From the NCBI GenBank assembly GCA_009731375.1, contig BJOX01000019.1:1109564-1173563 (forward strand): a DNA stretch of 64,000 nt, given 5' to 3'. Under the pieces are notes generated by a model. It saw only the letters and a list, made by a program, of their open reading frames with translations. It was not told the DNA's origin and did not search any database. The position numbers were made by a program, and so were the translations under genes. Positions 19,622 through 31,318 of this stretch are shown here, piece after piece. Origin of the DNA: Paulinella micropora (taxonomy: Eukaryota; Cercozoa; Imbricatea; Euglyphida). Position 1 is the stretch's first letter. Each line of letters begins with the position of its first letter.

Positions 19622-20390
19622 TCACGGGCTTGCCGGTGTCATTGGAGGTACCCGACTGATGGGGGTCAATGCTGTTGCACTAGCCGGCATCGTAACTGGA
19701 GTAAAGGCAGTTGTCGGAGTTGCCACAGGCGACGATGCTGGAGTAGGCGGTGGGACAGCTGGGGTGGTAGGGCTTGCCAATGGGTGATTTGGTGGGGTAG
19801 GTCCCAGAGGAATACTTCCCAAAGCCGCGGCTGGGGTCGTACTAGTCAGGCTCGGTGGGGAAACGGTGATGGGAGTGCTGGTTGGAGCAGGGAGTACCAA
19901 TCCTGAAAGTGATCCAGGTGCCCCAGGGGTCGAAGTTGAAACAGGCAAATGGTTTACAAATTCCTCGAGAGGAATGATGGTGCCCAGTTGGTTCCAGAGA
20001 GCTTCGTGCTGTGCCGCAGAGCCTGTAGGCCCCAGGTACTCCTGGTAGACGTCGTGGGCAGTCACGTTGGGGTTACACGTCAGCGTGAGGGCAGGTGTCG
20101 TTACCATTGGAAGATGAAGCAAATTAGCTTGTCTTTAACTGCCTTGAGTAGGTATTCACCAGAGTAGGTGGTGAACAGGTCTTCTCGGAACTGCGTTGAT
20201 TGCGTCCAGGAGAGGTCCGTAGTAAGAGGAGTTGACTTCCCTTCTTCAACTTCCTTCAGAAATTTCTTCTCGGAGGGCAGGAGACCATAGTGGAGGCCCA
20301 GGATGGTGAACGGATCCAGATATTTCCTCTTGTACTCACGGAGGCGCGACAGGGGATCGTCGTGGCGTGAATTGGCGAACATAGTAGGTT
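19622..20390 (-). pseudogene. gag: Gag N-terminal region of minus-strand element
   Basis: Frame 20382-20101 starts with ATG and encodes a charged helical segment (SRLREYKRKYLDPFTILGLH, then DLSWTQSTQFREDLF). Frame 20122-19622 continues with NVTAHDVYQEYLG and then a long Pro/Thr/Ala-rich linker. Together with 18264-19593 this gives a Gag order of N-terminal domain, linker, capsid and nucleocapsid, split by frame changes. Confidence 0.5.
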
Positions 20391-20706
20391 ACCAGGAGTA
20401 AGCCATGCAGTGCCAGTACACCGGTAGAGCGAGAGGGTGATCTCGCTAGGTGATAAGGGGGTGACCCTAATACAAACAAAGCCAGACACATACTGTGTTG
20501 GTTGACTGCATAGAGTGCAGAAGAGCAGAGAGACGACACAAAAATGCAAAAACAGGTGAACGATCTGTCTCACGTATGTATTTTTGATGACCTCTGATCT
20601 CCTACTTTCGTTGAGTACCTTCCTTGTAGGAGGTGCTTTCAAATCGACCTGTCGACAGGGCACACGTAACTCTGTGTGTGCAGTTTCCACTTGAAAGGAA
20701 AATTCG
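20391..20706. other. Non-coding leader-like sequence
   Basis: No gene seen. It lies upstream of the minus-strand gag start and could be the leader or LTR remains of that element. Confidence 0.4.
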
Positions 20707-21455
20707 AATTGTGAGTTTCGATACAACCCCAAGGGGTAATTACACAACGAACTCTTATTGAAGATCTCTATGGCTGCATAAAGGCCTGACTCCAGAGAGC
20801 AGGTGAAATACCAGTAAATAGCAGAGCAATCACTTCGTTTATTTACGTAGATTTCTACTTGTTGCAGACTTGGGTTGCAAAGTACGGTCACAACTGAACG
20901 TAGATTGTGAGTTTGGTAAGCTGAGCTTTGCAAAACGACTGTAAAGTACTTGAAGGATGGCTTCAAGTCCAACTTGTAGTTCAAGTGTTCAGAATTTGCA
21001 TTTGGAAAAAAGTTTCCTCAAGCAAGTCAAACATTGTTTTTCCGTTCACTCTTGTTACCTTGTCCACAAATTTACCGCAACGTGCGTGTTTCACGGGCAA
21101 TCAGGGGAAAAGGCAATAGAGTGGGAAAAAGGCAATAGTTGATCTTTTCTAAAAAGACCTTTGACTTGATCGTTTGAAGTCATTTCTGAACGAAATCAAA
21201 AACTAGTTAGTGAAGTCAAAACATCGTGCAGAGGAGAATCTAACGGGCCGGTCAAAAACAGTGAAAAGTCAACGGTAGTGATTTTGGCCGGTCGTTAAAG
21301 TGCTCAGTCTGATAAGCTTTGACAACTGGAGACTCACAATCTACGATTCACACTCGATCGTAAGCGGTTGCATCCAAGCCTGCAACGAGTATGAAATCAC
21401 GTAAATAAACGAAGTGACCGCTCAGCCTCTGCTACTCACTGGTATTTCTTTATAT
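20707..21455. repeat. Repeat mosaic with ~116-bp inverted arms around a reversed REP-A copy
   Basis: Bases 20803-20918 and 21331-21449 are imperfect inverted repeats: the left arm has gtgaaataccagta, acttcgtttatttacgt and gattgtgagttt, and the right arm has the reverse complements in order. Between them about 21028-21312 is REP-A in reverse orientation. 20707-20775 repeats 13101-13170. The structure resembles a fold-back or non-autonomous TIR element, but I see no clear target duplication. Confidence 0.65.
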
Positions 21456-21829
21456 TAATATCTTGAATGTACCGGTGTTCAAGTACGGAGCACTTAGTGA
21501 CGTGCTTGATTAGGCAAATCTGAAATATTTTATTGAGGCACAGATTGAGGTACAAAAAGGCGCGATCTCAAAGCGCGTGTCTTGACCTGATTACTACAAG
21601 TGGCCTAATCAATCTTAACGAAATACTTCAAGTCCAATGACTAATGTCAGTCCTATCATTAAACTTCAAGTTACTCAATGGTTAAAAATACGGCCTATTG
21701 AATTATAATTACCAATTCTATTCTACAAAAAGAAGTTGGTATAAAGCTCCCCCTAATTCATTAGGACGTCACAATACTAGCTATTATCCTATCACCCACC
21801 TACTGTCCACACCTCCCAGATATGTTAGG
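21456..21829. other. AT-rich non-coding DNA
   Basis: No gene seen. It lies downstream of the minus-strand Copia pol remnant and may include its 3' LTR remains. Confidence 0.45.
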
Positions 21830-22635
21830 TCAATCAGAGTGTCCAGTCAATCGGTCTGCTCCTCTCTTGAACACTGAAGGACTCACAATTCGTTTAGACA
21901 GTATGTCTGCTCTATTGTTCTCTGACGCTGTCCAGGTGACCCCCTTACGTATCGCCTCCGTCAAATGATAATGTCTCAGCGCAATATGACAAAGCCTCTT
22001 CCCAAACACCGAGTTTGGGGCCGTGCTCACCGTCGCCTGGTTGTCCACTCTGAGCCTCGGCGCATCAAACAACTCCTTCTTGAGCGGGTTCCCATCTGAC
22101 CACGGTAACGACTTCACCAAGTTACGCACCGACTCCACGTCATGCAACACGTCCGACGCTGCATAAGTTTCACTCTCTTGCGTGCCTGTCGCCAAATGTT
22201 TCTGCGTAGTGGCCCTCACTGCCACCGGCCCACCCGCCAAGAACATCACAATCCCAGTTCTCGAATACATCTTTTCACCATTGCCCAGTGATGAATCCGA
22301 GTCCGCTTCCATGACCCTGTTGCCGTTCGATGAGAACTTTACCCCCCTGTTCCTCACATGTAAGAAGTACTGGAGCAGTTGCTCAGCCGAGCAGTAGTCA
22401 AACTTGTCTTATTGGCCTGATGCTCTGCGATGCATCCAATCGCCAACCTCGCCTCCGGCACACTCGCCTTGAGGTAAATGTAGCTACCCACAATCTCTTG
22501 CGGCTCGTACTTCAACATCGCCGGCACCATTTTCGATCCTTCCGGTAGCCAAGGCGTCTTTGCTGGCATCCATGGGCGCCCGTCACTCCGCTTGAACCTC
22601 TTCAATAGAGAACGTAACGGAGTACACTCCCTCAA
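21830..22635 (-). pseudogene. pol: Copia-type RNase H remnant
   Basis: Frame 22357-21830 has the Copia RNase H pattern: EADSDSSLGNGEKMYSRTG near the start, then QKHLATGTQESETYA, LRVDNQATV and ENNRADILSKRI near the end. Frame 22635-22354 gives the connection segment between RT and RNase H (MLKYEPQEIVGSYIYL). A single frame change joins them. The catalytic Asp, Glu and Asp positions appear present. Confidence 0.8.
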
Positions 22636-23195
22636 CTCCCTTCACCTCAAACTCAATTGATAAGAATTCCTTAACCAGGCCTTTAACGTTGCCCCACTCC
22701 TGATTCAATAGCCGGACGTACTCCTCCCTACTCTCCTTGGTCGCTGGAGCATGTATGTTATCATCGACATGGTAAGTAAGGATCTCCGTCTTGTTCGTCC
22801 CTTCGTGAATCCTCCCAAAAACCACTGGGTCCACAACACTCTGTTCAAACCCCATCTTCTTCTGCGTCGGCACTACCCTGTCATTCCAGTATACATGTCC
22901 CGACGGCTTAACACCATTGACACCACCTATCGCCTCCCACACCGTGTACGTGTCCCAGTTAGATGGGATGGGGCAGCTGTAACTGCTTCCAACATAGTTG
23001 CTCAGCCCCGTACTAGAGAGAGAACTAGGCCGGGTAACTTCCGGTCTGGAGCATTTATGGTGACCATCCCGGTTCCGTATCGCGAGGCGACTGCCTCTCA
23101 AAAGTTCAATGAGTCACGATTTGCGGATATTGATAAGCATCTGAGGCTGAGAGCGATAGTTGAACGTCATGTGTCGGAGAAGCCGCCGGGTGAGC
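22583..23195 (-). pseudogene. pol: Copia-type RT, C-terminal half
   Basis: The frame contains MGFEQSVVDPVVFGR and the polymerase active site EILTYHVDDNIHAPA (YHVDD; both aspartates retained), followed by the thumb-like KGLVKEFLSIEFEV. The N-terminal half of the same domain is on the opposite strand at 23290-23541, across a fold-back palindrome. Confidence 0.8.
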
Positions 23196-23287
23196 CTCTG
23201 GTGCCAACGAGGTTCGTGGACTTCGAGAAGAGGGAGACGGCGCCGTCTTCCTCTTCTCGAAGTCCACGAACCTCGTTGGCACCAGAG
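23196..23287. repeat. Near-perfect 92-bp palindrome (fold-back junction)
   Basis: Arms 23196-23241 and 23242-23287 are reverse complements with a single mismatch and no spacer; the centre is GACGGCGCCGTC. It sits exactly where Copia RT coding sequence switches from the minus strand to the plus strand. Confidence 0.92.
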
Positions 23288-23541
23288 AGACCCATGGTGA
23301 GGCCAAATCGATGATTGCGGGGATTGGCTTTCTGCAGCCGTCGTGGCAGTACGACCATGTGTACCTACCTACTTGTAGGGTAGAGGTGGTATGGATGACG
23401 TGCGCTTTGGCGATGTTGCAAGGGATGGATATATTCAGTATGGATGAAGAGAGTGCGTTCCCCAATGTGCGTCTTCGTGTTCCGGTGTGGTTGAAGCCGC
23501 CTGCCGGATGCCATTCCTATTCCTCTTGTTTTCAACCCTAG
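23288..23541 (+). pseudogene. pol: Copia-type RT, N-terminal half, inverted relative to its other half
   Basis: The plus frame reads MIAGIGFLQPSWQYDHVYLP, then ALAMLQGMDIFSMDEESAF and VPVWLKPPAG, matching the fingers/palm of Copia RT (motif with D in FSMDEESAF and the P-A-G turn). It is oriented opposite to 22583-23195. Confidence 0.78.
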
Positions 23542-23552
23542 AAGTCGAAGAG

Positions 23553-24721
23553 CTAGAGCATTCCCATTCCCACAACCTTGCTGTCACCACCATTAGCTGC
23601 TGCCCCACGACCCCCTTCCAGCGTCTCATCATCCCCTAGAACAAGACTGACAAGCCCAGCGTCTCCCCCAACGACTCCCAGGTCCGTATCCACGACTGGC
23701 ACCCCAATGTTTGCCGCAAAATCCACTTCCCGTTCCGGTTCAACGACGTTAGCAGTAACACCCTTTATAACTTCCCACTCGTTGTCAGTAAAAAAATTTC
23801 CGGGATTTCCGTCATTTTCGCCACTTTTTTTCCCCGTATAACGTTCATACTGTGAAGCGAATGTTGGAGCAACGTCGCCACCTTGCTCTTCGGGTACAAC
23901 GTTGGCCAACCATGGTTTGTAGGATCCCACACCATGATATCTGCCGTCAGCTTGAGTCTCCGGTCGTAGAGGCTCCAGCAGATTGTTCCACGTTAACACC
24001 CAAGAACACCCCTGGCTCGCCTTTTTCTTCTCCCTTTTTCCCTTCTTTGTATATCACACACAGCCATCCAAACGGATGCAACATCGAGTAGTGGAGGCGG
24101 TCGCTTGTAGAACGCCTCATGCAGACAGACTAGTCCCCGCCCTGCCTTGCATGTTCAGCAGGAAGACAGCGTAGTTAACAGCCAACGGCAAGAAGTAAAC
24201 CGGCACCGATCTCGCAACCAGAAGCGTCGTCGCTAGACCGAACACGACCTTAATCCCTGGTTTCGCATATGCGTCCTTGTTCGGATCGTCCCTCACCGGT
24301 AGATGACATTCCACACCAGATGCTCTTGGATGCTTGTGGCATTCCACTCTTTGTCCTAAACTTCTTCATTTTGTTTCCGGTCTGCGTCTCCGACCATGCC
24401 TGTAGCTGTTGCAGCTGCTTCAAGGTACCCTCCTGGTCCCTAGTCTAGCCCGGTGACATTGTCCACGAACACGTTGCAATAGGGTGTTTCCCCATACATA
24501 GGGAACTGAATCCTGCCCGTGCCATCTCCACTCAATTCCTCACCTGCCTTCTCGCACAAAGTCAGTGATGCTCCTGCATAGTTGGAATGCTTCTTCATCT
24601 TCGTTGTCTGGCACGATATGCAGGAGTGGTCTGCCAATGATTTCTTCCCCTTCAGGTTAATGTTGTTCATTTTGACAAACTGTCTCCCCATTGTCTCACC
24701 AAAATGAAATATGTGGTGCAA
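23553..24721 (-). pseudogene. pol: Copia-type integrase remnant
   Basis: Frame 24721-24440 has the Cys motif SCISCQTTKMKKH and an Asp-containing NVFVDNVTGLD, which match the GAG-pre-integrase zinc region and the first catalytic strand. Frame 24347-24117 has LATTLLVARSVPVYFLPLAVNYAVFLLN, the usual segment after the catalytic Glu. Frame 23999-23553 is an acidic Gly/Val-rich linker leading towards RT. Several frame changes and missing core residues show it is dead. Confidence 0.72.
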
Positions 24722-27236
24722 AATGAAAAAATGTGGTGCAGCCTCTGCATGTCACGTTTGCTGTAGGGTTCATCGACGAAGTCTCTGAGAATGCAGACGG
24801 ATAGTTAGGAAAAGGTGCCTTCCACCAAAGCTCCCTCGAACGTGGGGCCAACAGTCCACTCGGGGCAAAGTCCCATAGCACTTGCAACGGTGCTCAGTGC
24901 AGCCCTCTCCCCCGACCCGCGCAACCAGCGTGCAACCAGCAATGTACTAAGAACCCAATTCCCGTCCAAAAGCCCAAAACAAACAGCTAGAAATTAATAA
25001 AAGTACCTTCATGCTCTACCAGTGACACTGAAGAAAAAGGTCTAACACATGGACCAAGTTCTCCCTCCACATGCAGCTATGCTGCTGCCGTCATGCGCCA
25101 CCAAGCGCACAGTTCAACATAGGTCCCCATAAGTTCCAAGATGGGGTAACAAAGAAGGTAAACTAACACCATCATCCTCTCTCCACAAGTAAGGTGGAAG
25201 AAGCCAAAGAGAGAATAATAGAAACCAATCCAATTAAGGACCAAACTGAAACAGCTTCCAAGGTCTACCAGCTTCAAGATGCTGGAAAAGAGTTGCTGAA
25301 CAGAAAGAACAGGTCTACCCGTGACGCTCCCGTAAGAGGGAGACCAAGAAAGGGTGAGAAAGTTCAAGAAATGAGCCAACGGTACTAATTTGAGTAGTAA
25401 GCACACCCTCCCTCCCCCAACGCCAAAGACCAACAGCAACATAACCAACAATAGTCAATGACATATCCAGATAACAGAGAACGACGCCACCTCTCAAACT
25501 CACACTAAGAGGAAAGGGGAGAGAAAGAGAATTAGATCGTCCAATGAACCGAATAAGGGAAAGGTCCCAGCACCCGCCAGGACACCAACAAACTTCCCCC
25601 GACATGAGTCCAACGTTCCAGACCGAGCCGAAGAAAGGGAAAAATGTCCAAAAGTAAATTCCAGAACGAGAATGTGCAGACAGACAGAACGTAAAAGAAC
25701 GTGCCAGCAACTAAATAAATGTCATAGCAAAGAGCTCGCAGAGCATAAGCAAATGAAGTAAAGTCAGTAACCATCCACCCGGATGGTATGGGCATGTGTG
25801 TGTCATGTTCTTAACAAACACTCCCCCCACCTCAGCACAAGCTTGAGAATGAATGCACACAGAGTGGGAAGCAAAAGGAACAATTCACTGACACCGCACA
25901 GACACGCCAGAAAACGTACACGACAAGTGAGGCTAACACAGCTACATGAGCACAGCTACACATAAAAAATGTCCCGTAAAACACGGTGAAATTTGTGTGT
26001 GCTTTCAGATGATATAGACTAAATGTTCTGCCAACGTCTATCTCAACCTGTGCTCTCATTTGACATCTCACCTTGCTATAGAGTGGGCTCTGGGCTACTC
26101 AATGTGCCTTTGGCCTCTTGAATAAAATCTGAATGCCACTTGGCTCTTTATACACATAAAACAGTAATACATCACACAGCTATAATGTGTGTTCTGTTGG
26201 ACCTCAAAGGTCTCGTGTCGTCCCTCGACTCTCGCATCAAAACTAAACTGAACAAAAGGAATAATTAGTTGCCACCAAAAAGAGCAACACAACCAGCATG
26301 CAAACAGACCCAAAAAGAAACATGTCTACAAAGTTGCCCGGGCCAACGGTGCATGCAATGAAATAAATGTGTAAGTGGGTAAAAGATGAATGTACGTGAA
26401 GAGAAAAAACAGCTGCAAGCAACGCCAGCCGGCCCTTCCACGACCCGAAGCTGTCCAATGTCCAAACAGCCCCAGGCCCACCCCACCAAGTCAGCGGGCT
26501 TACAAATAGCTCCACTTTGCAGGAAAAAGGTCTCAAAAGTCTGATATCAGCATTCCTGTCCCACCGAGGTCCCAACACGCAAAGCAGCAAACCGGCTGCC
26601 TGCCCCAACCCCAAAACAAAAAACAGTCACCAACGTTCGGGTTCGCCATATCTGGCTGTACAGCCTCCCCTTGCCATAGTCCTCTACACTTATGCTCTCG
26701 TTAGAGCAGCAAACTTGGGGGTAACCAAAGTTAATCCCTCCAACACCCAGTTATAACCCATGGTTACAACACCTGATCAGGAAAAATAAAGCAACATTAC
26801 ATGTGTGGCAGCCACACGGCTCAGATAAACATAATTTCCACACAGCCTACTTCGCGATATTGTAGGCTTGGCCCCCGTTTTCGGGCACTATCCTGGTCGG
26901 TGTCACATAGACTAAAAGAGGTAGCTAGCCCCTACCCAACCATAGACCTTCAGCCCTGAGACGGTGCGGCAATCAGTACAGGCTTCTCCAAAGGCCTATG
27001 CCCCCTAGTCTAACAACATACTAATGAGTACTAAAAAGCACTAAAAGGTCTTCAACGAACAGAATACGCAATAAAGCCGCCTCTATCATAGACTGATTTT
27101 CCCCTCCTTCAAGTACAGGGGGAACGAACGTAGTCTCACAGTCTCACACCGACAGACCAATCCAATCTGCCAAGTTTGGAACTTTCATATAAACGGTCTC
27201 CTAGATATACAAGGAGAACCACCACAGGTACCTTCG
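24722..27236. other. Long stretch without recognised gene
   Basis: About 2.5 kb, A/C-rich on the plus strand and T/G-rich on the minus strand, with only short frames lacking motifs. Its position upstream (5') of the minus-strand Copia pol remnant fits decayed gag, leader or LTR sequence, but I have no direct repeat to prove it. Confidence 0.5.
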
Positions 27237-27262
27237 TGACGTCACATGACGTCATGACGTCA
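27237..27262. promoter_or_regulatory. Cluster of three TGACGTCA octamers
   Basis: The palindrome TGACGTCA occurs at 27237-27244, 27247-27254 and 27255-27262. TGACGTCA is the canonical CRE site bound by CREB/ATF-type bZIP factors. No adjacent gene is recognised; it could belong to an LTR promoter. Confidence 0.6.
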
Positions 27263-27710
27263 CACTCTCACAGCACACAGCCATGCTCTCTGCTTGCTAA
27301 ATAGAGATAGATAGAGTCACACCTTGCTTACTCTGTTCTGATGGCACAGACACAGACAAGCAACAGGTGACAGAAACGACGGAAGGACAAAGACGAGGAA
27401 AAACCACTCGTAGCTCCAACCGAAGACTCACAGTCCCGCCAAAAGCCACCCTTAGGATTTCCCATCCAGCTCTGCAAAACAAAGCAGAACACAAACTCCG
27501 CAGCAACCGAACATGTCTTGCTGCAAACTTGCCTGCTGTTGTGCCTCTTTGGCAAAGACACAGACCGATGAGCTGTGGCCCTTCTAGCAGACGCCAGCTC
27601 TCACTTTCGTAGCCACTTCGAACGTCACGCAGACTTCTTCTCATTTTCCTACCCCCTCCTTCCATTAGGTTTCTTGCAGGGGAAAGCACTTCCAAGGCTC
27701 ATAACCCATC
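27263..27710. other. No recognised gene
   Basis: A 132-residue minus frame (27695-27297) and an 81-residue plus frame overlap here. Neither shows a motif. Sequence composition does not favour either. Confidence 0.4.
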
Positions 27711-28050
27711 GTACAATTTGAAGGTCAGGGTAGGGAAACTAGCCTGTTAACCGGAGGCTCCGGGATCCCAGTTGTCTACCACCATTTTACTGAGATTCAA
27801 AAGAACCAACTCCGGGATCCCATTTTACTGAGATTCAAAAGAACCAACTCCGAGATCCCAGTTGTCTACCACCATTTTACTGAGATTCAAAAGAACCAAA
27901 AAGGAAACCAACCTCAACAAATCGGTAATGTATGAACATAAAAGGCAATTTGCCACCAGTACCAGAAAATATGGTAATATAGGAATAATTACTAACTATT
28001 GAGTAATAAGAGTGAAGATACAGTGACTGTACGGTTATGCTGTAGTGGAC
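27711..28050 (-). repeat. REP-B dispersed repeat, copy 1, with internal tandem duplication
   Basis: It matches 60266-60514 in reverse orientation (gtacaatttgaaggtcaggg ... cagtgactgtacggttatg). Within it, a unit of about 45-60 bases (ctccgggatcccagttgtc, cattttactgagattcaaaa) is repeated three times, one with an internal deletion, between about 27766 and 27900; the 60266 copy has only one unit. Confidence 0.85.
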
Positions 28051-28542
28051 TAGGATCTAATTAATTTGTCCATTGCCCCCCCCCCCCCACACCTAACGGT
28101 TATCGTTGAGTTGAGTTGCGTGCAGAATGAGTGATTAACGAACGAAGTATGATATCCTGCAAAAAAAAAAAGTGAATGAGCTGATGATAAAGAGAGGAGG
28201 ATGAGTCTCTTAAACCATAGGAGAATAAAAAAATGATGTGTCGATGATTGCGCGATGCGGATGATGATCAGCAGGGGCCGGATATCCATGATCCGCAGCG
28301 GGAGAGGCTGTGACAATGAGGCCGCCCGCAGTAGCGAGCGGTGATATCGGGTGGCGATGTCGAGCCGTAGAGACCTAGGTGGCCGGGTATCACACAGCCG
28401 AGATGAATCAATTAAGCACCAAATATGCCGTGCCGATATAGCTTCATCACTGAGGTATTCAGGTTCGATGAGAATGATCGTTGACCTGCAGGCACAAGAG
28501 GCGATCAAGGACTTAGGATACGTAGGTCGTGGCGTAGTTCTT
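28051..28542. other. No recognised gene
   Basis: Contains a C homopolymer (28077-28088) and no motif-bearing frame. Confidence 0.4.
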
Positions 28543-28964
28543 CTAGGGACGATGACAGGTCAAGTGGGAAAAGCGCTGGGCAGTGGCGGGTGAAGCCGAT
28601 ACGATGAGTAAAACCCACTTGGGCGGAACAGGAGAGAAATTAATCCATTGCACCGTGCTGTCCATGGCGGAAAGTTGCAAGGGGAATTGTTCACCTGTAA
28701 TTTGGGGGCCTCGAAGACGATTAAGAGCTTTGGCAGGGAGCTTGCCCTTGGATTTGTTGTTCTTAAAGGGAAGCCTTGATCTGGCGGTGAATGAGTTGGT
28801 TATTGGTGGTGTCGATGTAGAGCGGTCTCCAAATTTGCCTGAGCCTTGCTCCAGTCGAGGATGGTGCGGCGATCTCTCTTTCTTTTCTTGCTTCGAGGGC
28901 TTAGGGCGGTAGACGGTGACGGTGTCGCCAACCTTGCACTCCTTGACAGCCTTGCGGTGGCCCA
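28543..28964 (-). pseudogene. pol: Gypsy-type integrase C-terminal remnant
   Basis: The minus frame begins GHRKAVKECKVGDTVTVYRP, the usual start of the SH3-like C-terminal domain of Gypsy integrases. The rest is basic and Pro/Ser-rich. Its upstream partner (ending ARSVAQKNKAY) is at 30562-30640, so the transposon at 28967-30559 separates them. Confidence 0.65.
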
Positions 28965-28966
28965 TA

Positions 28967-30559
28967 TGTAGTTAGCTGCCCATCAAAAGTCTAATAAATG
29001 ACAGTTTAATTTTCACTTAATTTCAAGGTACGATTTCATTTATTTAAGTGATTACTTTGAATTCTACATTAAAAAAAATAAATTGAGATATGATGGTTCT
29101 TGCGTTGTAAGCGTTCTTGCATCCAACCAGTAACTTTTTTGCTACTCCCTCCGGCCCGCACATTTTTGAGCGTGAAGTTTCACGATTGCCTAGGAAATTC
29201 TACGGGTTTTTTGGTTGAGCTGGGGAAATGTTTTTTTTTACACTGGGGAAATTTTTTTTCACTGGAAAAATAGTGTCAGAGGCCTATACACACAACTAGT
29301 TTCTGATGTGTAAGGAACACATAATGAATGAAGAACGTAAGAATTCAGTTCACTGAGTTTCAAGGAACATATGTATATACTTTTCATTAAAATAGCATTT
29401 GTATATACTGAGCAATGTCAAAGTGAAAACCGGTCGTAATGAATCAAAGCAAAATAAAAAAATCGTCATAGAAACTGTATTATTCATTAAATGTTGCTGG
29501 AAAGTAGTTAATTCAACTCCTATGTTCACTAGTTGAACATTCCTGACTTTTTGTGGCTTATTTTTTTGTGTGTCTAAAAATATAAAGTCAGACATTTTTT
29601 GAAGCATGAAACTCGAGAAGGCAGTGACCTTGTATGCATTTCAGGAGGTCTGTGCACATGTTCTGAGGCTTGGAATAGCATCACAATAAACAAAAACATC
29701 ATTTTCAACAATAAAATTGAAAGGAGCGATGCGCTCAGCTCTCATCGATTTTCAAAGTGATGTTTTGGTCAATACCATCGAAAAATCGCTGTGTGAAATC
29801 TCATTGTGTATTCAAATTACCAAGGACAGGCTTTGTGAATTTACGTGTATTAAGTATACAAACAGATTTAGACATTCTATAGTCCTATACAAACTGATTT
29901 CTAATCACAAAACATAACTTTCCATTTTTTCATTGTAAAAAAATACCACCAAACACCAAGTAAGTTTGTCGTACAGAAGAGGAATTTTATTGAAAAAATT
30001 TATACAAGTGTTCTTGAACTAGTATCCTATTGAACTATCAAAGCGAAGACCACCAAAGATACAAGGAGCTACAAAAATCAACAACGAAAACGAGTGCACA
30101 GACACCATTTTTGACATGGGAAATTTCACGACCTCTTCCAAAAATCAACACCGCAAAAATCGGGTCACTGCCGTATAAAAAAGTGAGGGCCGGCTTGAAC
30201 AACATGCATTTTTCATGTCAAAAAGGGGCTGCGATCTAGTTCTGAACCAGAAGGTTTTATAACATTTCAAATATACAAAATAAAAGAAAAAAATTCAATC
30301 TATTCCCCACAGTAATTTTCAGCGACTTTAATTAACATCGCTCATAGTGGTTTTTTTCAAAAAACTTCCTCAATCAGAACGTGTTGTATTTGACCACAAA
30401 GATGTGCAGTCAAGAAGTGACAGATCATTGTTTTTTTATAGTGGGGAATAGTTCAAGACATGTATAATTAATTTTTGAAAACAGTTTGAACAGATCTATT
30501 TTAGTTTAAACGCAGATTTGCGCCCCGATTTCACTGCATTTATTTACATGCTAACTACA
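28967..30559. mobile_element. Non-autonomous TIR DNA transposon, 1.6 kb, inserted in a Gypsy remnant
   Basis: The ends are TGTAGTTAGC at 28967-28976 and its reverse complement GCTAACTACA at 30550-30559. TA flanks both sides (28965-28966, 30560-30561), the duplication typical of Tc1/mariner-type elements. The interior is AT-rich and contrasts with the GC-rich flanks. The flanks are two parts of one Gypsy integrase on the minus strand, so the insertion is supported independently. No transposase is visible; frames at 29350-29607 and 29717-29917 are short and unrecognised. Confidence 0.8.
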
Positions 30560-30561
30560 TA

Positions 30562-31318
30562 TGCCTTGTTCTTCTGAGCGACGGATCGGGCGCGGGTGAC
30601 GTCCGTGTACGCGCTGATCTACGCCGTGACGGCGGTACGGGCATGGCGTAGCAGTTCGATCTGCTCCAAAAACTGAAGCGAAGGCGTAGGGGAAGCGTCG
30701 AGAGCGGCGCTTGAGGCGGATGCGCGGGCGGTGACAATCTCGGGGAATCGAAAAAGTCCAGTGTGCACCGGGGTTTGCGCGCTAGCATGCCCTCAAAGGC
30801 GGATGTACCTGTAGCCGTGGACACGTAGGTGTTCTGGGCGAAGGAGAGGGACGGGATGATGCTAGGCCAGTTCGATTTATCTGTTTTGGGCAGGGGCTGG
30901 ATCGCCATGCGGATCGCCTTGTGGCGGCATTCCACGAAGCCGAGCTGATGGTGCGAGTAGGGTGCGGTGGTCAGCCAGTCGAGGCCGGCCTCACTGCAGA
31001 AGCGCTTGGCTAGTATACCTACAAACGCGGAAAACCAAAGATGTATGCCCATCGGTTGGGGATGATCTCAACGGTCTCTTCGGCGGAAGTGGAGATGCAG
31101 GGGATGAATTGAAGGAATCCTGAGAAGAGATCGGTGATCGTCAGGATGTATTGAAAAACAACGCCCGGGATGCCGACATGCATATGATCGATGCCGATGC
31201 CTTGACCTTGACTGCTCCACTTCAGCGAAGAGTAGCAGCCGCGGTTGAGGGTGAGGCGGGCGTGGACCAGTTGGCAGAAGTGGCAATCGCGGAGGGCGGC
31301 GAGGATGTCAACGTGCAT
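30562..31318 (-). pseudogene. pol: Gypsy-type integrase catalytic region remnant
   Basis: Frame 31318-31019 has CHFCQLVHARLTLNRG (the Cys pair of the zinc module) and IGIDHMHVGIPG, LTITDLFSGFLQF, the first catalytic Asp region. Frame 31052-30555 has SEAGLDWLTTAPYSHHQLGFVECRHKAI, equivalent to the HPQ.NG..E block with the catalytic Glu, then SFAQNTYVSTATGTSAFEGMLARKP. Two frames are used, so it is broken. Confidence 0.82.

Noticed and set aside
20256-20984. 242-residue minus frame upstream of the gag start
   Set aside because: It runs through repeat DNA (20707-20918) and lacks motifs; only its 3' end overlaps gag in another phase.
25077-25710. Hydrophobic minus frames resembling membrane proteins
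   Set aside because: T/G-rich composition alone gives Leu/Val/Phe-rich frames; several overlap and none has a family signature.
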